From NCBI GenBank assembly GCA_033439685.1, contig JAUEDM010000001.1:1736001-1800000 (forward strand): a DNA stretch of 64,000 nt, given 5' to 3'. The translations under genes were made by a program, and so were the position numbers. Shown piece by piece: positions 22,259 through 34,570 of this stretch. Within the stretch, counting starts at the first letter, position 1, and the number at the start of each line of letters is the position of its first letter. Under the pieces are notes generated by a model. The model did no database searches. It was not told the DNA's origin and saw only the letters and a list, made by a program, of their open reading frames with translations. The stretch comes from Apodospora peruviana (taxonomy: Eukaryota > Ascomycota > Sordariomycetes > Sordariales > Lasiosphaeriaceae).

Positions 22259-23664
22259 ATGGAGAACTTCACCCATTACCCACCAGAGGTACAGCAGAAG
22301 ATCCTCAACGGACCTGCGTTGACGCCGCCTCCTGGTGTGATCCCCAACTTCATCGATCCGGCGAACCGAAATGGCCAGGCAATTGCGGTTATTGCTGTCT
22401 GTCTGTTTTTCGCAGCATGCGTAATTGTGCTGCGTCTATATTCTCGTCTGGTGGTGACGAAGAGGATGCTACCTGAGGATTGTGAGTTTCGTCTTTGTCT
22501 TGTAGCATATTTAGTCCAGAGACTCCAGACTAACACTGTGATTGCTAGGGATTGGAATCGCAGTTTTCGTAAGCCACCGAGCCTCTTAATAACGACGTGA
22601 CGCTTGAAGGCTAACCGCGATCAGATCACATACGGAGCCATTGCCTGGTGCTACATCGACTATCTCCAGCATCCGGGATTCTTCGTCCACCAGTGGAACG
22701 TCCGGGTCAGGGACACCTTCCACATTGCCAAAGTCCTGCTCGTCTACCCCATCACCTACTCCGTCATGATGGCCCTCCTCAAGACCGCCATCCTGCTCGA
22801 GTGGAAGCGGCTGTTCGTGCCGTACCCCGTGCGCGACCGCTTCTACTGGGCCGCCACCATCATGATGTGCATCAACATTGTCCTGTACATCGCCGTCATC
22901 ATCACCCTCTGCCTGGCCTGCGTGCCTCAGGAGAAGCTTTGGTACCACTGGGTCGAGGGCAAATGCATCGACCGGGGCGCGCTCGACAAGACCACCGCGT
23001 CCTTCAACCTCACCATCGACCTGCTGATCTTCATCCTGCCGCAGAGGATCATCTGGGTCCTGAAGATGACGAACGCGCGGAGATTTGGTGTTTCTATCGT
23101 GTTTGGAGTTGGATTATTGTGAGTTAGATTTTCCGCTCAGCATCTCGGGGACAAGTCAAGCTGATTAGGTGTAGGGCATGTATATGCGCCGCGGGACGAC
23201 TCTACGCCAGCGCAACGACGGAGTACGAGGGCGACGCCATCTATACCGTCTCTAGCTCCTTCTACTGGGGCTTCACCGAAGTGACCTGCGGGGTCATGGT
23301 CTACTGCTTCCCGGCAATACCAAAAGCCTTTGCGGACAACTCCGTCTTATCGAAAGTCGCCTCGTCCCTTCAGTCCCTGAAGCGCTTGACCAAGTTCCCC
23401 GGGAGCGGGGGAGGCGATTCGGCGACGGGCATGAAGGGGCCCGATGGCAATTCAATCCCGCCCACGATCGGGAGCCTGCCCGGCCACGCCCGGATCTATC
23501 GCATGGCGGCGGATGAAGATGGCCATGCTATCAGTATGGCTGAATTTGCGCTGATAAGAGATCAGATGCCGCCTGATAGTGGTATCATGAAGACGATGGA
23601 GCTGGAACAGAGGGAGGATTCGATGTCGAGTGTTAAGGCCAGTAGGTCCTTTGAGAGGAGATAG
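22259..23664 (+). CDS. rhodopsin-domain integral membrane protein (SAT4/PTH11-like)
   Basis: Four exons (22259-22481, 22549-22568, 22625-23118, 23175-23664) give 408 aa; exon 2 is a 20-nt micro-exon encoding part of DWIGIAVF. The protein starts after a CA-rich leader and has about seven hydrophobic helices: IAVIAVCLFFAACVIVL, a second over the micro-exon junction, then LLVYPITYSVMMALLKTAIL, MMCINIVLYIAVIITLCLAC with the conserved cysteine, LTIDLLIFILPQRIIW, and two more. This is the fungal 'rhodopsin' domain family of membrane proteins related to PTH11-type receptors, many lacking a CFEM domain, as here. The cytosolic tail (from about residue 300) is hydrophilic. No retinal lysine is evident. 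Its ligand and partners are unknown. It sits in the PKS/P450 region, but membership of the pathway is not shown. Confidence 0.85.
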
Positions 23665-24817
23665 TTAGGCTCGCACGGATGCTGGATATCACAGATGCGT
23701 TTTAAAAGTTCTAGAAACATGCATATATACAATTTCAATACCACTTAAATCTGGATACAAATAGAGCGATAACATACATGTCATGGATTGTACTGCTCAG
23801 TGTTAAACCAGACGTCTAAGCAGCTGATCATTTCGAACTCTGAGTACCACCCGTACGCCGAGACAACAACTATGAGCCTAGACTGACGACATGACATTAA
23901 CTCTATCACAGCAAGAGATGGTCTGAGCTACCTAGTACGGCTGTGATAATCATTGCTATAGTATTGACTTGGCACCTGTTCATACAAATAGACCATGCTT
24001 TCCACCTCAGACGATAAGTGGTATGATAGTGCTTTTGGTAATGCATGCGCATAGAGCCAGTCGGTAGCGAGAACTGCTGCCTACCGGGTATACCATCAGT
24101 GAAAACCAGTGATCAGCGCTAACGGGTCGAAAGGTGTCGTTCAATGTCACCATTCTGGGTCTGCGCCACAATATATACTGTACGGGCAGTAGCACGCGGT
24201 AACATGTTGATTGCCGCTACGACGAATCGCCTATGCAGATCTCCCAACAAGGCAGCTGGCCCGGAATCCCACACCTGTCGCAGACGGTTGGGGCGCTGCC
24301 ATTTGTTGGCGTACCCATGTCCCACCTAGCTGGCTGACCACGAGCGTTGCAGCGTGAAACGGCCCTAGGTACCAAGGACGGACGCACTCTTACTGGGTGC
24401 ACTTCAGCGGAGAACGGGGCAACTTGAAGACCAGAGCATGTTTTTTAACGGGTTCGTTTTGGCCGGCCGTAAGCTCCACACTCTCACTCAACTGCGCCGC
24501 GCGAGGGCATTGATTGATTGTTGCGTGATAGGGAATTTCAACCTGTCGACTCGACTGGAGCCACGGAACAAAAAGAACGAAACGGGATGAAATTTAACCG
24601 GGCGTCCCACAAACCAAACCACGCCAAGGCAAGGTAATCATTCGCGAAACCGGTTCGTTCCACTGTCGATTTCAGTTGGTTGACTGCCTGAGCACTGCTC
24701 GGGTCAGCAGCTGTCTCTTCTTGAGTGGCATGACCACAAATGATTCGCGCCACCTAGAATACTTTCACTTTCCGAAACATCATTATTCCCGCCCGTACCA
24801 TTTGCCCCGACCCTATC
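23665..24817. other. intergenic region
   Basis: About 1.15 kb upstream of the first P450. I see no gene or RNA; short frames on both strands lack support. Confidence 0.6.
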
Positions 24818-26613
24818 ATGGGTATGCTCGACATCTTGCTGGCGATAGCCAAGTACACGGCATTAGCGGTTGTCCCACTGGTACGTACGGCCGCCTCACT
24901 TTGACATCAACTCACGACTTACAAATAAGTCAGGCTCTTTATGTAGTGTCAGTATGGGGTTACCGGCTCGCGTTTGACCCGTTGAAGGAGTATCCGGGGC
25001 CATTTGCGGCCAGAGTCACACATGGATACGCCGGGCTGAAGGCATTCAAGAAACGACTGCATCTTGATACTTACCACGACCATCTCAAATACGGTGAGAC
25101 ACCCTCCATCCTTTCGAGTGCTAAGGTATATGTGAACTTGTACTGACTGTAGCCGGCAGGTCCGGTATTCCGGGTGGCTCCGGACCGCTTGGTCTTCAAC
25201 ACCGTTACCGCGCTGGATGGTAAGCTCAAAAGACGAGTCGCCGCCGCATTCCTCCTCGAAATAAAGACTAAAGAGCAACGTTAACGAACGATAGATATCC
25301 TCCTCAACCCAAGGGTAACCAAAGGCCGCCCCTACCTCGGCGCCCGTCTCAACCCAACACCCAGCCTCTTCGACACGCTCGACCAGGAGCAGCACCGCCA
25401 AAAGCGCAAAGTAATCGCACCGGTCCTCTCCGACCGAGCCATGAGGACCTTCGAGCCCACCGCAAGCTCTCAGCTCGACGTCTTCCTCCGTCTTCTCCTC
25501 AACGCCTCCCAAAAGGGCGAAACCGTCAATATGTCGCTGCGCTCCCAGATGCTCACGGCCGACGTGGTCGGCCACCTCGCCTTCGGGTATCCGCTCAACA
25601 CGCAAACCGACCCGGACATGCAGTTCATCCCGGCCGTCATGACCGGCCTCAACACCCTCTCGAGCATCTACATGGCCTGGCCAGCGTTCCAGACGCTTGA
25701 CCCAGTCGTCCGGATCCTCGGCCGCAAGCGCATCCTCCGCTACAGGCGCGTGCTGCAGGCCATGATTCGATCCCGGATGGCCCGACCGAAAGACGACAAG
25801 CAGGATCTCTATGCTGCCGCTGCAGGCGAGGAGGTCGTGACGTCGGGCGAAAAGGCCCTCCGCGGCACCGAGCTGTGGTCCGAAGCGACCTTCCTCATGG
25901 CCGCCGGCGCGAGCACCATCTCGAGCCTGCTTGCCGCGGCGTTTTTCTATCTGTCCTGTAACCCGGAAGTGTACAAACGACTTGCGACAGAAATCCGCAC
26001 CACATTTTCCTCGGGACTTGATATCCGCTCCGGCCCGCAGCTTGGGGGGTGTCGATACCTGCGCGCCGTGATCGACGAGACGCTACGGATATCGCCGGCC
26101 TCGATAGGCACCCTCTGGCGCCAGCAGGACCCTTCTTTTAAACATGAACCTTTCGTCGTCGACGGACACGCGATACCGCCGGGGGTGGCGGTGGGCATCA
26201 GCCCGTACAGTCTGCTGCACAACGAGGCCTATTTCCCGGAGCCGTTTACCTTTAGACCGGAACGGTTCCTCGAGCTGGACAAAACTGAGGGGACGGTGGA
26301 AGAGCGGGAGGCTAGGGCGACGACGAGACACGCGTTTGCGCCGTTTGCGCTGGGCGACAGGAACTGCGCGGGCAGAGCGCTTGCGTACATGGAGGCCAGT
26401 CTCACGCTCGCCAAGACGATTTGGTACTTTGATTTCCAAAGGGCAGCGGGCGAGGCAGGGCAGGTTGGTGGGGGTAAGAAGGGTGCGGAGGACGGCAGGG
26501 ATAGGCCGGATGAGTTTCAGCTGTATGATAATATTGCTGCGGACCATGACGGGCCGAACTTGGTGTTTGCAGCGAGGAGGGAGCATTGGAGGGACTTACT
26601 GGAGGGTGAGTGA
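24818..26613 (+). CDS. cytochrome P450 monooxygenase (first of two)
   Basis: Four exons (24818-24880, 24934-25093, 25160-25219, 25295-26613) give 533 aa. A short N-terminal membrane anchor (LLAIAKYTALAVVPLALYVV) spans the first intron. The core has YPGPF as the proline-rich hinge, an I-helix AGAST in place of the canonical A/GGx(D/E)T, the K-helix ETLR and a heme loop APFALGDRNCAGRAL with the cysteine near residue 452. The protein should be an ER-anchored microsomal monooxygenase using a CPR partner. The heme consensus FxxGxRxCxG is complete. A Gly-Lys insert follows the L-helix (VGGGKKGAEDGRDR). Its nearness to the HR-PKS makes polyketide oxidation plausible; the true substrate cannot be read from sequence. 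The stop overlaps a GTGAGT, but no downstream exon is evident. Confidence 0.93.
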
Positions 26614-26955
26614 CGAGACGCGATGACGACTTCCAAGCTTTGGTTGGAGACATGAGACAGACACTGTGCAGTCTTTCAATGTCAGCGCTGCGTTATGAAA
26701 TAAAGTGACCACATCAGATGCAAGAGACTCATGGAGATCGTGCAGCGGCCCCGGTAGTGACTTCTGACTAAGTTGACTGACTGGGATAAAGATTTGAGAT
26801 GCAACTTTTGTATTTCTACTGTATTAATATCGTCGGGACCAAGAAGTGGAAGAACAATCACTGAACATAATTTTCCTCAACAAAAGTACCAGACCTCAGC
26901 TTAATAGTCCCTAACACCATCCGCCAACTCAACTTTAATACACACAGCCACAACC
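26614..26955. other. convergent spacer
   Basis: A 3'-to-3' spacer between the P450 (plus) and the second receptor-like gene (minus). Nothing else is visible. Confidence 0.7.
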
Positions 26956-28237
26956 TCACCGTGAGCTGTCGGATGAAACCAAATGCTGTGTGCTCTGTTT
27001 TTGTTTCGGTGTGAACGATGGGAGACTTTCCGCCTTCATTGCGCCGCTGCCCAGAGATTGCAGGAATGGCGACAGGTAGATGATACACGCGGCCGAGATG
27101 CCAGCAAACTCGACCACTTGCGTTGTCACAAAGTAGGGAAAGCCCTGGAGTGTCCAGTCTGTTTCGGTGGCGTCCATATTTGCGAGATTAGGCATGTATG
27201 CAAGCTGAAATGCGCAAGGGATGATAATACTATCGTGGAGGAGGGTTAGATCAGCACAAGCACGTATGGTATTGAGGGTTCCTAGAAAGAAGGAAGAGGT
27301 GTAGCGAGAAGAGGTGTAGCGAGAAGAGGTGTAGCGAGAAGAGGTGTAGCGAGAAGAAGTGTAGCGAGTTGGTTTGGGCCCACTTACAGTGCTCGAGCCG
27401 AAAAGATCAAGACGCTTGTCAAGCGAGTTCGGAGAGGCAGTTTGAGGGGTGCGAAGAGTGAGATTGGAATGGCGACGAGTCCAGCATCGGTTAGAATATT
27501 GGTGATGCTCACACCTTGAAGAAATGCGCTCTGGTTTTAGCCCTGATTAGCGTAATTCTTTCCTAGTATGGGCGTGTAGTGACGGTGCTATATGGCGTCT
27601 TACCTGATCTAAGCATGTAATACTGTCATCATGAGTGTGATTCCACCATGGACGTATGCCGCAACGAAAGGCCGCAGCGAAGCTGAATGCTATGGTCCAG
27701 AGTGTGACGACGGAAGCCATGGCCAAGGACCATCGTCGGTGGAACATGTCGTTGGCTGGTATGAGGCTGACGTAGCATGCGCACACGGAGAGTTTTGCAA
27801 ACCCCAGTGAGAGAAGGAACAATATGTCGCTGGCATACATGGCCTTCAAGCCAGATACCATCTCGTCTTGTGAGATGTGACCGATTGTTCGGCCAAAGAT
27901 TGTGCTGTGCGGTAGGATCCATATTACCATTTCACCGACACCGACAATCTGTGAGAAGCTGAGTTATTGACCACACTCTCAAACAGTCCGTAGCAGGCTA
28001 CTGTGAGGCATGTAGTGTTGGCAGGTGGGAACCTACGTATGATAAAAGAAGCAAATTGTCATCCCAGCCGGCCAAGAGATCATGTTTTCGTAAGAAGCAT
28101 CTCGTCACAGTGCGAAAGCACATCATGAGCGAGGTGAGTGCGAGGAGTAACCAAGTGATAATTTGGAGAATGGGATTCAGGTTGTCGTCCGTGATGACGA
28201 CTCCCTCACTCTGTGTATCGGTGGTGGCAGCGAACAT
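26956..28237 (-). CDS. second rhodopsin-domain membrane protein (PTH11/SAT4-like)
   Basis: Four exons (28037-28237, 27604-27948, 27388-27530, 26956-27229) give 320 aa. Every junction is in phase, and the acceptor of exon 3 (aaccag) was chosen because it alone restores frame. The architecture is that of the fungal rhodopsin-type family: helix 1 LQIITWLLLALTSLMM, a charged loop with WDDNLLLLSY (matching the W-D-D/E-Y pattern after helix 1), a YASDILFLLSLGFAKLS helix that is typical of the family, the RCGIRPWW loop, and a GVSITNILTDAGLVAIPIS helix followed by FAPLKLPLRTRL. It is shorter than the usual 350-400 aa, with a brief Lys/Ser-rich tail. The function is unknown. The third intron (27230-27387) carries a 15-bp minisatellite. 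Confidence 0.82.
27289..27368. repeat. 15-bp minisatellite, about five copies
   Basis: The unit gaagaggtgtagcga is repeated in tandem; the last copy has gaagaagtgtagcga. The array lies wholly inside the third intron of the receptor-like gene and contributes most of that intron's length. Confidence 0.9.
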
Positions 28238-29211
28238 GAGGTCGGATTTGCTGGCTCGGCTTACCTAACTATTGGCAATAGTACCTTGTGGCGTTTCTAG
28301 GAAGTATGATGAACAAACTAAGAGCCACGCTGGCTCCTTTAGTATCTGGTCTACTAGGGTTGCATGACGCAGGTGGATCCGAGACTGCATTTGATTGAGG
28401 AATGTGGAGGGCATGGGAGATCGGAGAGACGGCAGAGGGGAGGAAGGGTCAGCGGGTTAATCAGGTATAGTCTAGAAACGGCTGACGTAAAGCTATCCTC
28501 AGTTCCAAGGTTGATGGTGCGACCAGGCGTTTAGCTGCCGACGATGCTGTTCAGCGACCAACATGTTAGCTACGCCTCACTTGCAAGCACACGTGTGGTA
28601 CTACTACCAACGACGTTGCTTCTCAACGTGGTAGTAACTTGGGTCAGAACCAACCCAAAACTGCGGCGTAAAATTACGATGGGCTTCTTGGCCAGGCCTG
28701 ATGATAACAAGAGTGCATAGAATCTTATACCACATCGGCAACAACACCATTGGCCAATATCGCGTAGGATAAGCACTTTATTGGCACAGTACATGTATCT
28801 GGCTGACTGGGAATAGTACGGATATTGCAATTTCTTGGTATCCGAGCCAGTAAGGTAGGTAAGGTAGGTAGCTGATTTGGATGCAAAAGAATGTAGGACA
28901 TCTGGCCCGATGCATGCAACCCCCTCCTCGGTGCTCGGGGAAGTCAGTCCGCTCACATCCTCCAGTCGTGAACGCTCATGTTGCCAGCATGTCTGCGGCT
29001 CAGCCTGCTTGACCAGGTGCAGTTGAATTGAGGTGGTATCCCATCTATCTTCTAGAAGCCCAACCCCTTTCATTCCAATCCGCCCCATCCTCTGCTCTTT
29101 CATGCAATTCTTTTAAGCCAGTCTTCTCGGGGTGTCATTTTGACGACAGGTTCAGTGTCCTTCTCATGTTGGCATCTTGTTCACATCTTTTTACTATAGC
29201 CCACCGCGAAT
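28238..29211. other. divergent intergenic region
   Basis: About 970 bp upstream of both the receptor-like gene (minus) and the permease (plus). It holds a short repeat of aaggtaggt (28853-28870). I see no gene. Confidence 0.6.
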
Positions 29212-31035
29212 ATGTCGTCGTCAAACAGCAAAGATTACGCTGGTAGGGACCACTTCAACGTCAAAGTATCCTATGATCATCTGAACGACAGATCATCATC
29301 CCTTGATGATGTGCAACTTCAACGTCTTGGGTACCAGCCGAAGCTGAGCCGGACATTTGGCTTTATGTCGATGCTTGGCTTTTCATGTTCTGTGGTGCTT
29401 TCGTGGGAAAGTTCGCTCACCAACATGGTCGCAACCCTCCAGAACGGCGGTCCTGCCGGCGTGATATACTCTTTTCTCGTCTCGTGGGTTTGCATGTTGT
29501 CTGTGTATTCAGTCCTGGGAGAGTTGGCCTCCGCCGCCCCGACAGCCGGCGGGCAATGTAAGTGAACCTTCCCCCCCTCCCTTCCCTTCCCGCCCCCCCC
29601 CCCCCCCCCCCCCCCCCCTTCTCCCCCTTTCCCTGGTTACCTTAAGCCCGAGAATGAATAATAATTTTGTCAATACAGACTACTGGGTAGCCTGGTTAGC
29701 TCCCAAGCGGTACCGGAAATTCCTTGCCTACGAGACGGCTTGGTTAACAAACCTAGCTTGGCAAGCAGCCTTCATTGCTACAACCTATTCCGTCGCCATA
29801 ATCATCCAAGGGGTGGTTAAACTCAACAACCCGTCATCCTACAACGCCAAAACATGGCACACAGTGTTAATCCAGTGGGCTGTGGCCGTTGTGGCCATCC
29901 TCATCAACTGTACAACTGGCCGCACCCTCGCCTTGCTGGAAGGCTTCATTCTTATCCTCCATCTGGCCGGCTTCTTTGCTATCCTTGTTCCACTTGTCTA
30001 CCTGTCACCTCACAACACTGCCTCGAGTGTCTTTACGACATTCATAAACGATGGTGGCTGGTCCACGCAAACGCTTTCCTTCTTTGTGGGTTTCCCGGCC
30101 ATCTCGACCGCCCTATGCTCCGCCGACTGTGCGGTCCATATGTCGGAAGAAATACAAGATGCTGCCAGGGTCGTGCCCAGAGCGCTCGTCTACAGTGCCA
30201 TCATGGACGGGGTCCTAGCCTTGGGCATGATCATCGCCACCCTGTTTTGCATCGTGGACCTCGATGGGGCAATCGCCGCACAGTCTGAAATCTTCTGCGC
30301 CTTTCTCGAGATATTTCGCGTTGGTCTGCGATCATCTCAGGGTGCGGTGGCCATGGGCTGCATAATTGTGGTGCTGGGAATATCGAGTGTCGTAGGTATT
30401 TGCGCATCAGCATCGCGGCTGATGTGGTCCTTGGCTAGAGATAGGGGTTGTCTAGGCGACAAGCACCTCGTCAAGGTAACTAAATGCCTTGCTTTGTTCC
30501 ACCAACTTCTCATGACGCAAGTTTGAGTGGATTGAGCCTGTGCTAATCAAATACCGTTGCATGAATCTAGCTTAACAGGAACCAACTGCCCATTGCCACG
30601 ATCCTGACAACCTTGGGTATATGCATGCTCATGTCACTCATCGTTCTGGGATCGACTGTTGTCCTGATGAATTTGGTGTCTTTGATCATCTCAGCCCTGT
30701 ACTCGTCCTACTTACTTGCCTGTGGCTTGCTTCTGTGGCGTCGCTGCACCGGCGGGTTGCAACCTTACGTCCCCGGCGGCGGCGGCGATATGCTGGCGCC
30801 TAGTCAGCTTTCTTGGGGCCCTTGGAGGGTCCCGGAGCCATTTGGAACAGCCAACAATATTGTCGCTTGTTTGTACTGCATACTTTTGCTGTTCTGGTCC
30901 TTTTGGCCAGGCCAGCCAAACCCTGCTCCGGAAGCGGCAAACTGGAGTATCGTGGTCTACGCGGGGGTTGTTCTGTTGAGTGTGATATGGTATATTTGGC
31001 GGGCGAAGCACTATTTTCAGGGACCCATGATCTAA
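29212..31035 (+). CDS. amino-acid/choline/GABA-type permease (APC superfamily)
   Basis: Three exons (29212-29557, 29679-30475, 30571-31035) give 535 aa. Junction 1 restores AGGQYYWVAWLAP, a signature of the fungal amino acid-choline transporter family. Junction 2 gives KLNRNQLPIATILT, using the ctag acceptor at 30570 because the later cag is out of phase. About 12 hydrophobic helices are seen, starting near residue 48 (FGFMSMLGFSCSVVLSW), with the conserved helix 6 region FPAISTALCSADCAVHMSEE and VPRAL. Family members import amino acids, choline, GABA or polyamines at the plasma membrane. The substrate cannot be predicted from this. The first intron contains a long poly-C run. It could feed a neighbouring pathway or simply be a resident gene. 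Confidence 0.92.
29593..29618. repeat. poly-C tract in permease intron 1
   Basis: A run of about 26 C on the plus strand inside a C/T-rich intron, between the donor at 29558 and the acceptor at 29678. Confidence 0.9.
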
Positions 31036-31379
31036 CTCAAGCCCGGTTATCTGCTAGCAGAATCCAGGCAACTCTGTTGTGCCTTTGGGAAGACTGCCTA
31101 GGGTTGGAAAACGTGGCCGAGAGGTTGCTGGCTTTCCCCCTGAATTACTAGTACCTGTAAATACGTCTTCACCGACTCCTTGCGGTGTTTTGTTGTTGAA
31201 TGCGTGTTAGTCCAACACTACCATCCAAGTGTTGCTGGGGATACAGCATTCAACTTTGATGATCAGGGCTCAGTGTTATTACGTTATGCAGTACTTCAGC
31301 ATACGCGGATCTCTTACTTATACCCCTGCTCCCGATAACCATTGTACCCGAGCGGCCCCTCCTCCTCCCTCCAAGAGCT
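31036..31379. other. convergent spacer
   Basis: A 3'-to-3' spacer between the permease and the hydrolase. Nothing notable is seen. Confidence 0.7.
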
Positions 31380-32386
31380 CTAGCTCGTGAGAAACTTGCC
31401 AATAACCTCAAGATAACGCTCCTGCTCCTCATACATGCCCAAGTGACTGGAGTCTGCCAACTGGACCCACTTCACCTTTGGAATGGCATCGAACCATGGC
31501 TGAAGGCACCCATCCGTGACCTCGTCATATCTCCCGTTGATGATCAAGACTGGGACCTGAATCTTGTGTGCATCTTGCCACACGACCATGTCCTTCATGG
31601 AACCAGTGATCTGGAACTCGGACGGGCCGCACCTGGGTGGTGGAGAGAAAATTAGTCAGAGTAAGTACCATTCCAATGCACATGAATCAAAGCTTACATG
31701 GTCATATAGACTGTGGGATCCTTCTTGAGGTTCTCCAGCGTGTCCTTTATCACTTGGGGAAATTCCCCGGCACGATAAAAATGCTTCTTCATAAAGACCA
31801 GTCCAGCGGCCTGATACTCGTCACTTGTCGTGTCTCCTTTCTTCTCACACTCCTCAATCGTTCTCTGCACGTCGAGTGGAAGATGCTTGATCAGTTCTCT
31901 GACGCCCTTCACGTATAACGGCATGCTGGCCGGTCCGCTGCTGTTGATGACCTTTCTGAGCCCTTCGGGACGGGTGCCGGCGTATGCGCCGGCCATCATG
32001 CCACCCCAGCTCGCGCCGAGGACGAAAAATCCTTTGCCGCTTTTGTCCAAGCCGAGGTAACTGATCAGATTCCTGAGTTCATCGAGAAAGAGGTCGAGAC
32101 TCCAGAAAGCTGTGTCTCCGTTCTTTTCTCGCAGATGGGTCGAGTTACCGCCACCGATCTGGTCGTAGAAGATTAGGGGTATTCCTAGCTTGTCGTACAA
32201 CGGCGTGAAGGGCTCAACCATAGCTAGGTGCTCACTACCAGGGCCGCCGTGTAGACAGATGAGCGGCGGGGAGGGTGATGATTCCAAGCTGCCCACGATC
32301 TTGTACCACGTCTGGCACGGCTTCCCTGCATTAGGAACATGGTAGGGAGCAAATCCTTCCGTAATTGGCGTGTCGAGGCTTGCCAT
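31380..32386 (-). CDS. prolyl-iminopeptidase-like alpha/beta hydrolase (S33 type)
   Basis: Two exons (31698-32386 and 31380-31632) give 313 aa. The ATG at 32386 is preferred over an upstream one at 32440 because the N-terminus MASLDTPITEG matches the family and the extra residues do not. The oxyanion-hole motif LHGGPGSEH, the nucleophile elbow GASWGGMMAG, the acid in INGRYDEVTD and the histidine in DSSHLGMYEE form a complete Ser-Asp-His triad in the right order. The enzymes are cytosolic and remove N-terminal proline or act on amides and esters; some fungal members serve in biosynthetic clusters as tailoring or release hydrolases. It is next to the UstYa gene. A peptide-processing or polyketide-releasing role is conjecture; a housekeeping aminopeptidase is equally likely. 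Confidence 0.9.
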
Positions 32387-33531
32387 CGTGAGCTCGGTGC
32401 AACAACATAAAGGGTGGTGGGAGGTGCATGTAGTCACCACAGGACCTGGAGATGATGGAGGTGTCTAGGTGGTAGGCCAGGAATTGGATTCAGGGCTGTC
32501 AACGACAAAATGACCTGTTATCATGTTGTTTGACTTGCTACATATCATCGACTGTGCAATACCAACAGCCGTGGGTGTAATTTCCCAGTCGATGTTACCA
32601 TGTCAAACCCGCTCTATCTAAATTCTCAATTCTGTGTAACTACCTACCTGCCAGGATGACATAGGATAGATACACCGAGAAGCGTGGCGATGGGCGTCCA
32701 ATGCCTTGAAAGAAGGGCAACGGCAAGGAATGGAACCTGCCTTTTCGAGAAGTTTAATAACTGCCGGCAATGTTTTGTAGGCGTACCTGCACGGCGCAGC
32801 AGAGACATCAATATAGAAGGCAGACAAAAACGTCAGGTCGAACCAACTTGAAGGGCAACAAGTACTACCGGACGTACATGTACCACAGTAGGTAGGGGTT
32901 AACGACATGTACAATGCGGCACAGGCAGGCAGGGCGGCAGTCGGCGGCTCGGCCTTTGGACGGGAACAGTTGCTCTTAACTTCAGTGCAGGATTGATCCG
33001 AGTGAAAGGCGGGCTGCCTTGAAGATATTGCATGGAGACACTGTAGTATTTTAGCAACAAGGAACTTTCGCTCACATCCACTCAGGTGATCCAAACAGAT
33101 CATCTCGTAACACAGCAGGAGGACCGTTTTGCTATGCCGCCTTGTTGGTTGCAGCGTTCTTCGTTGAAATCACATGCAATTCACGCTTCTCTGCAGCGTT
33201 GCAGTTGCGTCGTTGGACCAACAAGCCTTTACCCCTGTTTACCCAGAGATAAGCATGTAGGATGGCCGGATTGACAGTCGTGCATACAAGAGAATTGGCT
33301 AGTCCTAGGCAGATCCAAGGCAGGAAGGACCTGTTACGAGACGTCTTCTGCCAGTGGCCAGTGGTTCTTCTCCGCTCCATGTAGAACATCAACCGGTGTT
33401 GAAGATGTTAAATAATTGCGCGTCAATTTTCTACCTCTGGCGTCCAGAAACGACACCCAAACATGAGTTGAACCGATGAGACATTGAGAAAGCTTCATGA
33501 GACAAACATCCACGGCACACGCCGAAAATAT
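32387..33531. other. intergenic region
   Basis: About 1.1 kb between the hydrolase start and the UstYa 3' end. Frames on both strands are short and unsupported. I see no repeat or RNA gene. Confidence 0.6.
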
Positions 33532-34570
33532 CTACCAGTCATTGGGATTCTTCGCGTCCGGTGACTTGTACCAAGGCCCTACCCGATACTTGTATTTTCC
33601 AGGAAGCAAGGCTCTCTTCTTGGCCCAACCATGCAAACTATCCCAGTTCACACACTGGACATTGGCTGACGACCGTATATCGTCGGAGGTGTACTGCACT
33701 GGATCATTTACGTAGTCGGATACGAATATGGCCGTGTTAGGACGGCAGAGGAGGGCCTGGCGGATGAGGTCGATGCAATGCGCTGTCATGCAGATTGGTC
33801 TTAGCTGGAGAGCTTACATTCACGGTCCAGGGAGTGAGACGAACCTAGATGCGGAGGTTCGGTGAGCTCAAGTCTATTGCTTGGAGTTCTGGACTCGTAG
33901 TAGTCCCAGCTCAGCTTTCGACGTATCATGTTGAGGCAGTGTAGGTTGTGGTAAACCCCCAGCACACCGAGATAGTCGTCGCCCCCGCCACCATTGACCT
34001 TGACAGCAGTTGTGCGGTTCTCGTTGACGGAATCCAGCTCACTACCCGAGACGCGGATGTTTGTGGGGAGGAGCAGGTCGTTCCAAGCTTCATCCAGCTC
34101 CTCGCTTGGTGACAGGTTCCAAGGGTACGGAACGACAATCTCCCACGAGGGTTTTTCAACATACCGCAGTTCCTGCTTCAGAGTAGGGAGAGCTGTTGAG
34201 TTGTTGATCAGCAACCCCGGTCTCACAATTTACCCAAGTTTGCAAGGTTTGATGTTCTACACCTACTAGTCTCGTCGACCTTGATCACATTCTCAAAGGT
34301 CGGCAACAGTGGACTACAAGATGGTGACTCTTCATCCACAGCCAGTCTAACTGACAAAAAAACCGCGTTGTATAAGAGAAGGAGGATAGTGATGGAAGAG
34401 AAAAGATTTGCTCGCAGTGTTTGGAAGCAATTTCTTGTCAGCATGTTGGGTCGGCTGGTGCTGGCGTTTTCGCTGTCTTCCGAATAACGACAAATGCTGT
34501 GATTTTGGAGATTCTGCAGGTCGTCGTCTTCAAGAAGACAGACGCCGGATTCACATGGCTTGCTCCCCAT
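33532..34570 (-). CDS. UstYa-family (DUF3328) oxidase
   Basis: Three exons (34267-34570, 33845-34192, 33532-33782) give 300 aa. A hydrophilic start is followed by one transmembrane helix (ITILLLLYNAVFLSV, about residues 58-80) and a lumenal domain. The two diagnostic HxxHC motifs are present: HNLHC within GVYHNLHCLNMIRR and HLAHC, the latter restored only by splicing the GTTCGT donor at 33844 to the acceptor before 33782 (reading PPHLAHCIDLIRQ). The preceding DEAWNDLL and the trailing VNWDSLHGWA also fit. UstYa-type proteins are copper-dependent-like oxidases that catalyse ring closure in fungal ribosomal peptides such as ustiloxins, and also act in some NRPS and other pathways. The gene is divergent from the small secreted peptide gene at 35344, sharing about 770 bp of promoter. 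Whether that peptide is its substrate is untested. Confidence 0.93.

Noticed and set aside
32618..33103. 161-codon frame (-), upstream of UstYa
   Set aside because: It lacks any family motif, is rich in rare-looking stretches of Cys and Ser, and has no promoter or splice support.
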